Assembly (NCBI GenBank): GCA_902729315.2
Contig: LR746270.1
Location: forward strand, 7,015,221-7,079,220
Source of the DNA: Spirodela intermedia
Taxonomy: Eukaryota > Streptophyta > Magnoliopsida > Alismatales > Araceae
Reading direction: 5' to 3'
DNA length: 64,000 bases
The stretch's first letter is position 1. Each line of letters opens with the position of its first letter. A program made the position numbers and the translations under genes. The notes beneath the pieces were generated by a model, which was not told where the DNA came from, did not search any database, and worked only from the letters and a program-made list of their open reading frames with translations. Below are positions 12,101 to 23,438 of this stretch, in pieces.

Positions 12101-15100
12101 ATGTGTTTGCTAGGATTACAATCAGGGAATTTATATCTCCAGATGATGATGGTAGAAAACCTCATTTCAAACAGAAAGGCTGCAAAAAGTTAAGACTTTG
12201 AGGGAATATCTACACAGCCCTAAATCAAGTTTATGAAATAAATAATGTATTTTAAAACGTAATAAAATGTGCAGAAACCACGAATTGTATAATGAACTTG
12301 TCCTTCTGCGCTGACCCTACTGTTGTTACAAAACACCACCCCTTGCCCTTCTCACTCCTTATGCAGGATGTCTTTGATTGTTACCATTAAATGGACCTTC
12401 CTGAAACCCCAACATGTCTTCAACGGCTTACTCAGCCCTCCCTTTGAGTGTCTAATACAGTTTGCTCAGCAAACTTACAGGCCAAATGGTTAGCAGGGAT
12501 GTACAGAGGCTACTCTCTAATCTGTGTTGTCACCAAACAACTGTAATTAAATGTTACATATAAGCAGCTCAACAAACAATTTATCCTCCACGTTTTCAGT
12601 GCAAAAAATGAGCTCAAACCAAATGGCAAGCACTTGCATTTACGATAACAGCCGATAAAATATGATTAAAGGATCCATTGAACGCTCCCTACTGTTTTCA
12701 ATTTATAGCCCTCGTTTTTTAACCGACTTTATAATTTGTTGGGTACATCTGTTTCAGGGTCCCATTAGATGATGCTTGGAAGTCCCTCCAGTGGACCATA
12801 GATTGATGGGCCGTTGTTTAACAAAAAGTTAAATAGCTGAGTTGCAAGGCCGTAGTTATCCAAACAGAGGCCAAATGGTCTAAGTGAGTACTTAATAAGA
12901 TAAAAAAAAAAATCGCAAGAATATATTTTCTATAAAGATGTTGCATTCTCTTAATCAATTTTGTAAACAATTTGACATGAATCCTTGTGCAAATTTCATA
13001 TTTTCATATCACATACCCATAACCAAACCTGCATTTATCATTTTATATCATTACATGTATACTTTAAAGGCAATTGATAGAAAGCCACAGATAAAAGTGC
13101 AACTGATGAACAAATTATTCCCTTACTTTTCTGCATTATTGGGACCTTGAAAAGAAATAATGAGATTTTATGCCCCCTTCTCCAGAAAAATCATCAGTAA
13201 GGTCATTAAGCTGCCAAACAGACAGTCTTAGATTTGTTCACACTTAGTAAAGCTTATTTATCCCATTTGAGGCAACCTGCAGCATCACCTTTCCAACTCT
13301 ACAGCCAATTTATGTTGCCAGGAGCACTTCGCAGCACTCATGAGTAAGTTCCATAGGATATGAACAATAGTAGAGGCAGTCAAAAATCAAAAGTATTGAA
13401 CATTAATGTGCTTCATTCTGGCACCTTTTTCTAGTAGACGTAGGACTGGATTTTGGTCAGGTCTAAAAAAACAGGGGAGAAAAACAATACCCATTGCACC
13501 TAGTTCTAGCTTCAAGAATGAATTAAGTAGCTGAACAGCAGCTGTTCAATCATCAATGAAACTTCCTGAATGATCCTTTCAAATAGAAAACTTATTGTAT
13601 TTGGAGCACGTAAATTTCGCTGGAAGATACTGCATCCCAGTTTCTGAGAAATGTTTTCTTTTCTGTGACACCTCTCAAAAATCTCCACAATTTCCTCAGC
13701 CTAAAAACTTCCAATCAAATAATATCAACAGCAACTTCTCCACACAAACTGTAAAAGGGGAATAAAGGCATAAAATTTCAAACACTTATATGCCACAATG
13801 CTCAATTATAATATGATATGGATAAGTAGAGAATAATATCCCAATATACAGATAGTATTCAGTATCAGAACGTATCACGTAGCAGAAGGTCTGAAATTAA
13901 AGTCAACTGGAATATCATCACGCCTATCCAGATCATATGGTGTTATACGACCCAAAATGATCATATACATCCTGATTACCACTCTAATTCTGCTCTCTGT
14001 TTAGTCAAATAAAAGAAGTAAAAAGATGAATAGAAAACAAGTCAAGAGATAAAATTCAATAATAAGTCAAAAGTCATTGATCACTACACGTAGACTATTT
14101 AACTTCTTTATTCTTTGGCGCAATGACAATAGAAAGCCAATCACCTTTGAGAAAAAAGATCCACACAGTTCAGGAGCTCTGTACCATCTTGTTGCCACAT
14201 AGTCCTGCAAGAAAAGGCCTTGGCATGTGAAAAGTAAACAAAGAGACCTTACAAATTCTAGTAAATTGATGAAAGCTTACTGTCCAAAATATCGCAGTCG
14301 GCGTATCATTGAAAGCCACCCTTGCCAGGCCGAAGTCACAAATTTTGAGTTTGCAATCAGAGTTTGCCAGAATGTTTTTCGGTTTGAGATCGCGGTGAAA
14401 TACATTAGCTATATTGAAACAGAAGAGGAAGAAAAAAGATGTATTAGAATAATATAAAAACCAAGGACTAGGTGAGTATGCAGCTGAATAAATTAAAAAA
14501 ACAAATTGTAGGGGTAGACATGTTAAATATGTACAAGGAGACAAGTAAGAATAGAGATCCAATTCGAAACCAGTGGAAGCATAAGTACCTGTGTGTATAT
14601 ATTTCAAACCCCGAAGTAGCTGATATAGGAAAAACTGATAGTGTTCAGGGGTGAGGTCATCATTTGCTTTGATAACTTGATGTAAATCAGCCTCCATTAG
14701 TTCAAAAACAACATATATATCTTTAAACTCCCTCCGTGATGGAGGAAGGAGGATATGCTTGATTTCAACAATGTCAGGATGCCGAAGGAGCCTGAGAAGT
14801 TTAATTTCACGAAGAATGCGGGTCGCATCAGAGACATGTTCAAAGATGTCATTTATCTTCTTAATGGCAACTTTCTCCCCAGTACGTGTGTCTAATGCAG
14901 AGCAGACAACACCATAGCTTCCTTTGCCTATTACTTCCTCTATTTTATACCTACTACCCTCACCATACGCAGTGAAAAATTCAACTTCGGGGGGAGCCTA
15001 CACCATGAAAATTCAATAATCAATTCAAGAACATAGATAAACATGTTCAAGGTAAGGGAAATTAGGTTCTAGAAAAGTATGTGATACAAAGAACAAGCTG

Positions 15101-16640
15101 CAATAAAAACTCATGAACACCACAAGCTCATATTTCTATTCATCATCAAAAGAGGAAATTAGAAAATGATGAGCAAGATCAAGAGAGAGCCCATTTCAAA
15201 TAACCGTGACTTCTAACAAATTCAGAAACTGAAACAACACCATGAATTTTATCTACCATTTCCACACCAAACACCATCTTACTCGATTCAGAAAGTAAAG
15301 CAAACTCACAAAATCAACTATCCCCCCAAGTTCAATAGATAAATAAGTTTCATGCAGAAAACCAAGTATTTATGCCAACATGAAGCATTCCAGAGTCATA
15401 TCACATAGCTATAGCACTCAGATTTGGTGAACAAAGCATCATTCGTAGCTGTTGAGATAACCAAGAAGAGTAAGACTTGGCTGAGTCCATCAGAGTCTAG
15501 ATGACAAGGTGTACATCTTAAGAGATGCATGGGCCCAGTATGTGTTTTGACTAAAAAATATGATACAAACATTTATATTATTATTGGGAGTCGATTGAAT
15601 ATCCAGTTACTTCGACTAAACGCCATTCATGTGAAGCAATATTGCCTGCTTTATCACTACATTTTATACGATAATTATCAGAACCATTTTAGACCATACT
15701 ATTTGTACCTTTGGGGAAACTATACTGATACTAATTTTTTCTGAGTTTCATAATCGTATTTCCTATCTTACTGGTCAATGTGCTTCATCTAATAAGACGC
15801 TTTAGAATGTATATGTGTAACACTTGGAACTGTTGAGGTCGAAAACGAAACCAGGTTCTCATTCAATCCGCATACTTCAACCTATACTCAATCACAAAAT
15901 TGATGCAATACTTATCACTACTCTTTTTAATACGATTTTTTTCACGAATAAAACGTCATTAAAGATGTATAATTCAGTAATAATAAGTGAGCATCTAGTA
16001 TCACTGAATAAATCTCCCGACAGTTCACAAAAGGTGACAAACAAAGCTACTACAGCATCAACACAACCGAGGTGAGGATGCCACAGGCTCACTTGCCAAA
16101 ACAACTAATCCCCCTATAGCATCCTAGAATTTATGTATCATCAACCACCGTCCAGGATCATTATCCCATCGAGGGTTACAACCCATCTATAATTTGGCAT
16201 TAACATACTACAATAGGACCACAAAATAGTCGGATTGACAGTTATCAGCTCGAAATTGATAATATAAAATGCTCCAGCAGGCATATACGTACTCTCCAAT
16301 CAGGACACTTTGACTGGCACAGAAGAAGGATTTACAGATTTAAAAGGCGTGCACCGAATCCTCAAATTTCAAGAGAATAGTCCCATAAATTGGGAGTCCT
16401 TAAGCCATACGATTTTGGAAGATCACGGGCGATTTCAAGAGATAGAAAGCCGAGGATTAACTCCGGGCGGATTAGCGAGATTAGCCCAACCATAGCACCG
16501 GAAAACTCCAGGAATTTTTTTAGTTATCACAAATTGCAAAAGAAACAAAAGACAGAACGCGGACGTCGATCACCGAGGGGATTAAATGAAGAATCCAAGG
16601 TAGTCTCCCCGACCTTCCTCCGCTGATGCTCCGACTGCAT
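9105..16640 (-). CDS. MPK16: Group D (TDY) mitogen-activated protein kinase, MPK16-like (10 coding exons)
   Basis: Ser/Thr kinase of the plant MAPK cascade. Coding exons in transcript order: 16640-16614, 14997-14589, 14408-14281, 14204-14145, 11645-11496, 11393-11238, 11120-10909, 10521-10420, 10283-10123, 9385-9105. All phases match, giving 561 residues; the Arabidopsis MPK16 is close to this size. Seen: Gly loop GKGSYG (33-38), catalytic Lys in VAIKK (55), HRDLKPKN (150-157), DFG (170-172), activation motif TDY (188-190) in [16 protein letters not shown], and the long group D C-terminal extension (after about 330) with ERQHASLPR and a basic tail ending ETTCHW. The first exon encodes only MQSEHQRRK; it is chosen because it joins in frame with [17 protein letters not shown], as in MPK16 relatives. 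A GA-rich leader runs back to about 17158. Introns of 1.6 and 2.5 kb flank the kinase N-lobe and activation segment. Confidence 0.95.
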
Positions 16641-16739
16641 CTCCTCCTCCTCCTCGTCCTCCCCTTTCCGCAATTCGCACCAGATGAGGGAGGGCACAGA
16701 GCAGCACTTGGGGAGGCACACTCCAAATCCGATCAAAGA

Positions 16740-16796
16740 TTACGTCAGAGAACTAAAAATTCCAGAGTAGATCAGAGGAACTATCTGCCCCCTCAT
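16740..16796 (-). promoter_or_regulatory. Upstream ORF in the MPK16 5' leader
   Basis: A minus-strand ATG at 16796-16794 opens an 18-codon frame that closes with TAA at 16742-16740, 99 bases before the MPK16 start codon. It lies in the inferred 5' UTR and could lower main-ORF translation. That it is transcribed is inferred from the position of the first coding exon. Confidence 0.4.
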
Positions 16797-17140
16797 TCCA
16801 CCCCCCTGCCGGTCTTCCTGACCCTCTTCTCTCGCCGTTCCCCTACCCCAGCCCCTCAGAAGGAAACACAATATGTGGGAGGAGACCGAGGAGAAGGGGA
16901 ATGGCAGTAGAACGGAGGACACGGGTGGATGGCGTAGAAACCCCACAAGAGCCGCGTGATGGTACTATCGCTGGCAGAGAAGACGACAAACAAAACGAGA
17001 GGACAGCACCCAGCGGCCGCAGCTTCTGCCGGGTGTGTGTGAAAGAAGAAGAAGAAGAAGAGCGAGGAGAGAGAAACAGCTGCGGCGGCTCCACTCGGAA
17101 AGCAGACGTCTCAGAGAACACAAGAAAGCCGGCGACAGAG

Positions 17141-17158
17141 AGAGAGAGAGAGAGAGAG
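17141..17158. repeat. (GA)9 at the probable MPK16 transcription start
   Basis: On the minus strand this is a CT tract leading into a leader that contains more pyrimidine stretches (TTC repeats near 17043-17060). CT tracts are common at plant transcription starts. Confidence 0.6.
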
Positions 17159-17159
17159 T

Positions 17160-17750
17160 AAAAATTAGATTCTTTTTAAAGAGTATTATGAATAATACAT
17201 AAAAAAAGGGAAAACTTTCACCTGCCCCAGAGGCCTCTTACGTAGAGATAGAGAGAGAAGATAAAGAAAAAAATTAAAAAATTAAATATCGTTTCTAAAG
17301 TAATCGGCTACCCCCACCTAATTTTTAACATGATGAATAAAATAATTGGACTTTATTAAAACGAAAATTCGTGGCTCAGTATTTAAATTGCGGGTATTTA
17401 AAAAATATATATTTAAATATATTTTATGTGGGGAGATGGAATTCCGCACGTTCCCACTGGATTTATTGATAAATTGGAGAGAGCTCATGGAGGCGCGTCA
17501 CCGCTTCGGACCGCAGACTTTTGGCGGCGGGACGGTGGGGCCCACCGTTAGGCCGCAATTTTACTGGGGATGAATAAAAAAATAATGGGAATGATCTTCG
17601 GACCACATAAAAAATATATAATGGAAAATTAGAGTGAATTATTGATCGGGAAGACTCACCATTCCTACCAGATGATCGTGGCAGATCATCGCACCCGGAG
17701 TGCCCACGTTTCCGGAGACTCCGGCCCCACGGGCATCCCCACTGGACTCT

Positions 17751-17836
<86 letters not shown>

Positions 17837-19020
17837 TATCTCTATCTCTGTCAATCTCCAGTTCAGTCCATGGCTGCCTTGAGCTGGCAAAGCAAATAAA
17901 TATGACAAAGTCACTCTCTAGAGAGAGAGAGAGAGAGAGAGGGGTGGGGGGGCTTTACGACAAAGGTGGGCGGTCTTGAGTGGGGAGCGTTGACGTGGAC
18001 GTTCAAAAGAAGACTGCCGGCAGCGCCGGAGGGGAAGTGGAGGCTTAGTGTGAGCCCCACTTCCTCCCTCTGCCTCGGCCGGGTCAGACCGCAACTCGCG
18101 GCGAGGCTATTCCGCACACCATCTTGCTCGTCTTCTACGTCGCTGCATCGGAGTCAACCCCAAGAGAGCCACGTGGCGCGCCCGCGGGCCACGTATATTT
18201 AGGTAGATGCTGAAAAAAACTCCACAAGATAAATAAAGTGACTTCTTGTGATTTTCACGAGCAAATTTATAAAATAATTAATTAATTAATTATACTACAT
18301 AAATTAAGTTCCTCTCTAAAGTCAAAGATAAAGATTCCATCAAGTCAACGCATCCCCCATCAATCACACTTGTCCTGCATACAAAAAAAAATAAAAAATA
18401 CGATGATAATCATCAAAAATCCTTGGCACCTGGTGCAAACTCAATCTCACTTTTAGACAAGAAGCAGAGAAGATGGTGCAAGATCTGCACTTAGAGTGTT
18501 CTTGACCTGGAGGTAACCAAGGAAGTGAGGGATGCTCTTGAACATAGCATGACCATGAGATGATGTTGATTGCAATGATTTCATTGCATTTCTTTCCAAA
18601 AAAGGAAGATGGAAAGTGTGAACAAAGACCTTCAAGCCAATATGGCCTAGGAGTTGATTTTCTAGGATTCTCTTTGACTTTTTAACAAGCCGCCTCTTAG
18701 TCATGTAAAAAAAGTTTCTTCTTTTGTATTATTATTAAAGTTTGAAAATATGCCTCCTAAATAGCTTTAAAAGAATTTTAAAACCATTTTGGATTAAGTA
18801 AATTACATACTTTTTATACCTTCTTCATAATTTTAGAATTTACTCTAATTACTATTTTTCCTTGTTTTCCTAAAGTTGTTACTTGTTAAAGAGGAGAATG
18901 AGGAGTAGAGAGAGAGAGTGATGAGACATATATGTTAGAGAGATAAAATGAACTTTAAGCCTTCTAAGCTAAGCCCTATTCAAAAGCCTGATTGGCTCAA
19001 AAAATGATAAGATTTAGGAA
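17160..19020. other. Intergenic region upstream of MPK16
   Basis: No gene recognised. AT-rich apart from a GC-rich island near 17660-18190 that includes a CACGTG G-box (in GCCACGTGGCGCGCC near 18170). Microsatellites: (CT)n with TCTA units at 17753-17850 and (GA)n at 17921-17942. A short AATT tandem lies near 18277-18292. The open frame at 18453-18704 (minus) has no domain and lies in AT-rich DNA. Confidence 0.5.
17753..17850. repeat. (CT)n/(TCTA)n compound microsatellite
   Basis: About 33 CT units with one interruption, grading into TCTA and CTCTAT units. Confidence 0.95.
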
Positions 19021-19035
19021 ATGAATGTCATCCAC

Positions 19036-19721
19036 AACCTCTCTCCCTCTCTCTCTCCCTCCCTCCCTCCCTTCCTCTCTCTCTCCCCCTCTCTCCCTCC
19101 CTCCCTCCCTCCCTCCCTCTCCCTCTCTCCCTCCCTCCCTCTCCCTCTCTCCCTCCCTCCCTCTCCCTCCCTCCTCTCTCCCTCTCTCCCTCTCTCCCTC
19201 CCTCCCTCTCCCTCCCTCCTCTCTCCTCTCTCCTCTCTCCCTCTCTCCCTCCCTTCCTCTCCTCCTCCTCCCTCCCTCCCTCTCTCTCTCTCTCCCTCTC
19301 TCCCTCCTCTCCCTCCTTCCTCTCTCTCTCTCCCTCTCTCTCTCTCCCTCTCCTCCCTCTCCCTCCCTCCTCTCCTCTCTCCCTCCCCTCCCTCTCCTCC
19401 TCCCTCTCTCTCTCCCCTCTCTCTCTCCCTCTCTCCCTCCCTCTCTCTCTCTCTCCTTCTCTCCCTCCTCTCTCTCCTCTCTCCCTCCCTCCCTCCCTCT
19501 CTCTCTCTCTCTCCTTCTCTCCCTCCCTCTCTCTCCTCTCTCCCTCTCCTCTCCTCCTCTCTCTCTCTCTCTCCTCTCCTCCCTCCCTCCCTCTCTCCCT
19601 CTCTCTCTCTCCCTCTCCCTCCCTCCTCTCTCTCTCTCTCTCCTCCCTCCTCTCTCTCTCTCCTCTCTCCCTCTCCTCCCTCTCTCCCTCCTCCCTCTCT
19701 CTCTCCCTCTCTCCTCCCTCC

Positions 19722-19819
<98 letters not shown>

Positions 19820-19841
19820 CCCCTCTCTCGCTCGCTCTCTA
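19036..19841 (+). repeat. 800-bp polypyrimidine tract (CTCC/CCCT/CT)
   Basis: About 800 bases on the plus strand are almost purely C and T, built from CT, CTCC, CCTC and CCCT units and ending in pure (CT)n. All three plus frames and the minus strand are open only because the composition excludes stop codons; the predicted Ser/Leu/Pro or Arg/Glu proteins are artefacts. A homopurine-homopyrimidine tract of this size can form triplex (H-) DNA. Confidence 0.97.
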
Positions 19842-19849
19842 GTGCACAC

Positions 19850-20570
19850 TGAGAACTAGGCTAGGCATAGGCTTCTCAAGTAAAAGCTCATTTTTCATGA
19901 TTGCATTTCATATCTTGAAAATTATATGTTATACACGTAGAAACCCCAGACAATGGCATAATTATCATGAATCGTTTTAGTATCGTTGGGGGCTGCATGC
20001 TTCATTCACCTTAACAAGGACACTACACTCGTCGTCTACATCCTTCAAAGAAATGGAACAACTGTATTCACCCAATCGGACAAAAAAGAAATCCGAACCA
20101 GCCCATGTGTAAATTTCTATTTTCAGGTCGGACAATACAGAAGGGAAGACTGATATGTCCCCGAAATAATTCAAATAAATATAACGGTCTTTAGTTGACC
20201 TTGACAAGTGCACCAGGCGGAAGAGCCCCTCATGCAGATAAAAGGGGCTTTTGGACGGCGACTTATATATTTTGGCACGAGGTCGACTGTTTGACCAAAT
20301 GAGAGGCTCGACCGAAATCAGACATGACCCAGACGGCATCTTTTGCCGACCACTGCCCTCAAAAGTCAACGGAGGAACTTCCGTAGAAGAACTGAGACTT
20401 AACGTAAACAACGATCACGGGTCGAGCATGACGTCCGCTTTGACCAGAACACGTCCTCGTCTGATTAAAATGTCAAAGAGGGCCCCGCATTGCCGAACCA
20501 ACTTATTAAGATCCGCTGGCTCAGTCTGACCCGGCAAGAACTTATCCTCGCCGGTCACCATCTGGTTCCT
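19850..20570. other. Intergenic region without a supported gene
   Basis: A minus frame at 19977-20411 is open but begins just after an in-frame stop (TGA) with no ATG until well inside, and it matches no family I know. Several TTGAC/GTCAA cores (W-box core) are scattered at 20190-20450. Confidence 0.45.
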
Positions 20571-21450
20571 TTGTCCAATCGTTTGGTTGAACGCTGATAT
20601 CGGTGGGTAAATTTCCTCAGAAGTAGCTAAAAAAGAAATATTTTTTGGGGAAACCGTGACGAAATCTCATGGCCTTCTGAACAGACATTAGCACAAGGAA
20701 GAATCCCCCGGCTTCTTCGCCCGGAAGGCTTCCAAGTTCGTGTTGTTATTGCATTCTACCGAGATTGTGGGAGAGAGTCGATAAGGGAACTCAGTTAGAA
20801 TCATCCCCGCCGTGTGCAGGGGGGACCCATCCATGGTCAGGGAGAAGAATCGTCGTTCTCTGAGGAACGGAGGAGGAGGAGAAGACCTGTGTCAAACCCT
20901 AGGATCTTTCTGGGCGAGATAGTCTGGCCCTGCGTTTGGTTGAACCCGTTGATATTGGTGGGTGAATTCCCCCTGAAGTATCTAAAGAAAATATATCTTT
21001 TTCCCGGAAACCGTGGTGAAATCCCTTGATCATTTGACGAACATCATCACAGAGAAGAGACCCTCATCTCCTTTGCTGGGCGGTAGCCTGGCCCTGCGTT
21101 TCTTTGAACGACGATATTGGTGGGTGAATTCCCCTTGAAGTAACTAAAGAAAATAAATCTTTTTTTCCGGAAACCGTGGTGAATTCCCTTGATCATTTGA
21201 TGAACATCATCACAGAGAAGAAACCCCCGGCTTCTTTGCCCGGGGGGCTTCCAAGTTCTAGTTGTTGTTGCGTTCTATAGAGATTGTGTGATCGACTCGG
21301 ACAGGAGACTCCGTTAGAATCATCCTTTGTTCATGGAGAAGAATCGCTGTTCTCTAATGAATCGAGGAGGAGGGGGAGGAGAGATGATGGGTCGTCATCT
21401 TCCTATGTCAAACCCTAGGATCCTACTGGGCGATAGCCTGGCCCTGCGCT
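20570..21450. repeat. Tandem partial copies of the PADRE gene 3' end and 3' flank
   Basis: Three imperfect units follow each other: about 20580-20934 (long), 20935-21099 (short, internally deleted) and 21100-21449 (long). Each carries TGATATYGGTGGGT, then a GGAAACCGTG block, and ends with a CTGGGCG..AGYCTGGCCCTGCG block, which in the last unit is the C-terminal coding end of the PADRE gene (minus strand). The long units also share CCCCGGCTTCTT and GTTAGAATCATCC. The outer copies of the coding end are cut off just after that block, so they encode no protein. Confidence 0.8.
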
Positions 21451-22009
21451 CGGAGATGGTCTCCAGCTTGGGCGACCACTGCTGCTCCCTCGGTCCAACA
21501 AGCTGGGCGTAATGCTTCTGCAACTCCGGTGTGGTGCAGAGAGGACTGCTGTTGCCTCCTCCGCCGCTGTCTCCGCCGCCACCGCCGCCGCCGCCGCTCC
21601 CTTCCGACATGATCCTTGCGATGAATTCCGGGTTGACTCTGATGATCGTCCTCTCGTGGGCGTCCTTCATATACTCGAAGGGGCTTTCTCCGAAGGGCAT
21701 GCCGGAGCCTTTGGGCGCCGCCGAGAGCGCCGAGAGGGACGCCGCCGTGAGAACCCGCGGCGGGAGGCGATCGATGGGGACGACGAAGTAGGTTTTGCCG
21801 GCGATGAGCTCGTCGTGGAGGCCGAGCGCCGGCACGGGGCGGCCGATGAAGAAGGAGTCGGCTTGGCAGATGACGTGGTCGGGATACTCGAAGAGGAGCT
21901 CGTCTGCGGGCTGGCTCTTCGGCAGCACCCTCACGGCCCCGCCCCAGAAGACCAACTTCACGGTGCCTCGTCGGTTGGGGAGGAGGCAGGGGGACACTAC
22001 GTTCCCCAT
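21395..22009 (-). CDS. PADRE-domain (DUF4228) protein
   Basis: Single-exon gene of 204 residues. By family, PADRE proteins are small plant proteins often induced by pathogens and stress; their biochemical role is unknown. The N terminus MGNVVSPC is typical and fits an N-myristoylation signal (Gly2) with a possible palmitoylated Cys8, suggesting membrane attachment. The domain follows: VKLVFWGGAVRVLP, then EYPDHVICQADSFFIG, then GKTYFVVPIDRLP, about residues 15-80. A glycine run lies near 135-150 and the C terminus is basic (RRARLSPSRILGFDIGR). An in-frame ATG 63 bases upstream exists, but MGNVVS is the conserved start. GC-rich throughout. Its last 55 bases are repeated in decayed tandem copies downstream. 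Confidence 0.93.
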   Translation of the reverse strand: MGNVVSPCLLPNRRGTVKLVFWGGAVRVLPKSQPADELLFEYPDHVICQADSFFIGRPVPALGLHDELIAGKTYFVVPIDRLPPRVLTAASLSALSAAPKGSGMPFGESPFEYMKDAHERTIIRVNPEFIARIMSEGSGGGGGGGGDSGGGGNSSPLCTTPELQKHYAQLVGPREQQWSPKLETISERRARLSPSRILGFDIGR

Positions 22010-22072
22010 GGCGTTGACTTTTCGACGAGACGAGCGAGAGCTTGGGGACGGTGGGAGGAGAGATGATACCAC

Positions 22073-22094
22073 GAGAGAGAGAGAGAGAGAGAGA
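22073..22094. repeat. (GA)11 in the PADRE 5' leader
   Basis: On the sense (minus) strand this is a CT tract about 65 bases upstream of the start codon, consistent with a pyrimidine-rich leader. Confidence 0.85.
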
Positions 22095-22138
22095 AGGGGA
22101 GAGACGACAACGAAGGACTCTGGGGGTGGGCGGGGGGG

Positions 22139-22146
22139 CTATTTAA
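22139..22146 (-). promoter_or_regulatory. Possible TATA element of the PADRE gene
   Basis: The minus-strand word TTAAATAG stands about 130 bases before the start codon and about 45 before the CT-rich leader. It is a weak match, chosen by position. Confidence 0.35.
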
Positions 22147-22149
22147 CGA

Positions 22150-22766
22150 GAGACGATGGGGGGCCAACGTGAAATCCTCACGTCCAGCATAAACACGCGT
22201 TAACCACGCAGTCTTGAGGTCATCGCGTTGGCGAGAGAGATAGAGTGAGAGAGAGAGACAGACAGAGATCGGTTGTGATTAACTCGTGAGGCTGTTTCCG
22301 CGTTGACCGCAGGCAGCGGCGGACGGCACGTGTCCCGAGGAGAAGCTGCCATGTGTTTAAAGCATGGAGATGGATTTGGATAAGACAGGACGGCGCCGAA
22401 CTGCACTACGGCCGACATGGAAGATGCGTACAAAAGACCGCTGACCGGTAGCCTTTCCTGGATTCAATTACGTTGGATGATTTCTTCGGATTTTAGTTGA
22501 AGGCCCGACCATATCCACCATGTCCAGCGTAAGTCACCGGGGATATGAAAGCACTGATGTATGCACCTTTGAGGGGATTAAAATGTATTAAGGTGGATTA
22601 ATGAGTAGAGAGAGAGAGCCCAAAAAAATACGTTAATCCCAATAATTCATGCATGTTGACTTCATGATCATGATGGGAGGAAAAAGGAAAGAAGAAGAAT
22701 GGGGATGGGAGAGAGAAGAAGAGAGAGGCCTATAATTCAGGGATTTACGCACGTGGGTTTAATGAG

Positions 22767-22797
<31 letters not shown>

Positions 22798-23393
22798 GGA
22801 AAGAAGTTCGTAATTCAGGTATTTACGCACGTGGAGTTAATGGGGAGATGTAGATTGGTAGAGAGAGAGAGATCACCGGAAGAACCAAGGTGGGCCCAAA
22901 TAAATCGTTAAATATGCATTCATACGCATCGATTTGATGTTGAAGATGAATGGAGAAAGCAACTGTAAGGTCAAACATTGGATGGTGGAATAATTTTTTA
23001 AAAATGGTCAACTCCAACTCTAGCAGTTGGACACTGCGTGTGCAGAAGAAAACGAATTCTCCGAAGACGGTAGGAAGCCGCTGCTTTCCTTCGGCAGCAT
23101 GACGAGGAAGAGACAGTCTCCGCCGCCGACACGGCCGTCGCCGTCAAGCACATCGACCAACTATGTGGATGGCAGCTGACAACGTGCACAATTACGGCGG
23201 CTCGAGTTGTAAAAGCCCTCGCGGCGGCGTATGCGTCAGTTAATATGGTCGGCTGAAAACTTCGGAATAGCAAGTCAAACATTTTTTTCAACTGACGTAC
23301 AACTAACGTCAATGCATCGACATCACGATCAGGCTGTGATTTTGTGCGAGACGACATTCTATGCCTATTCGTATGTATCTTACGGGGAGGGAG

Positions 23394-23438
<45 letters not shown>

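Noticed and set aside
19021-19852. Three overlapping open frames of about 273-275 codons, two plus and one minus
   Set aside because: They are Ser/Leu/Pro or Arg/Glu repeats forced by the CT-only composition; stop codons cannot arise there.
19977-20411. Minus-strand open frame of 144 codons
   Set aside because: It opens just after an in-frame TGA without an ATG, and the peptide matches no family I recognise.
21512-22066. Plus-strand open frame of 184 codons opposite the PADRE gene
   Set aside because: It is the GC-rich antisense shadow of a clear PADRE coding region.
22998-23357. Minus-strand frame of 119 codons in the PADRE-SINAT spacer
   Set aside because: No domain, no splice partner, and the composition shifts along the frame; not supportable as a gene.
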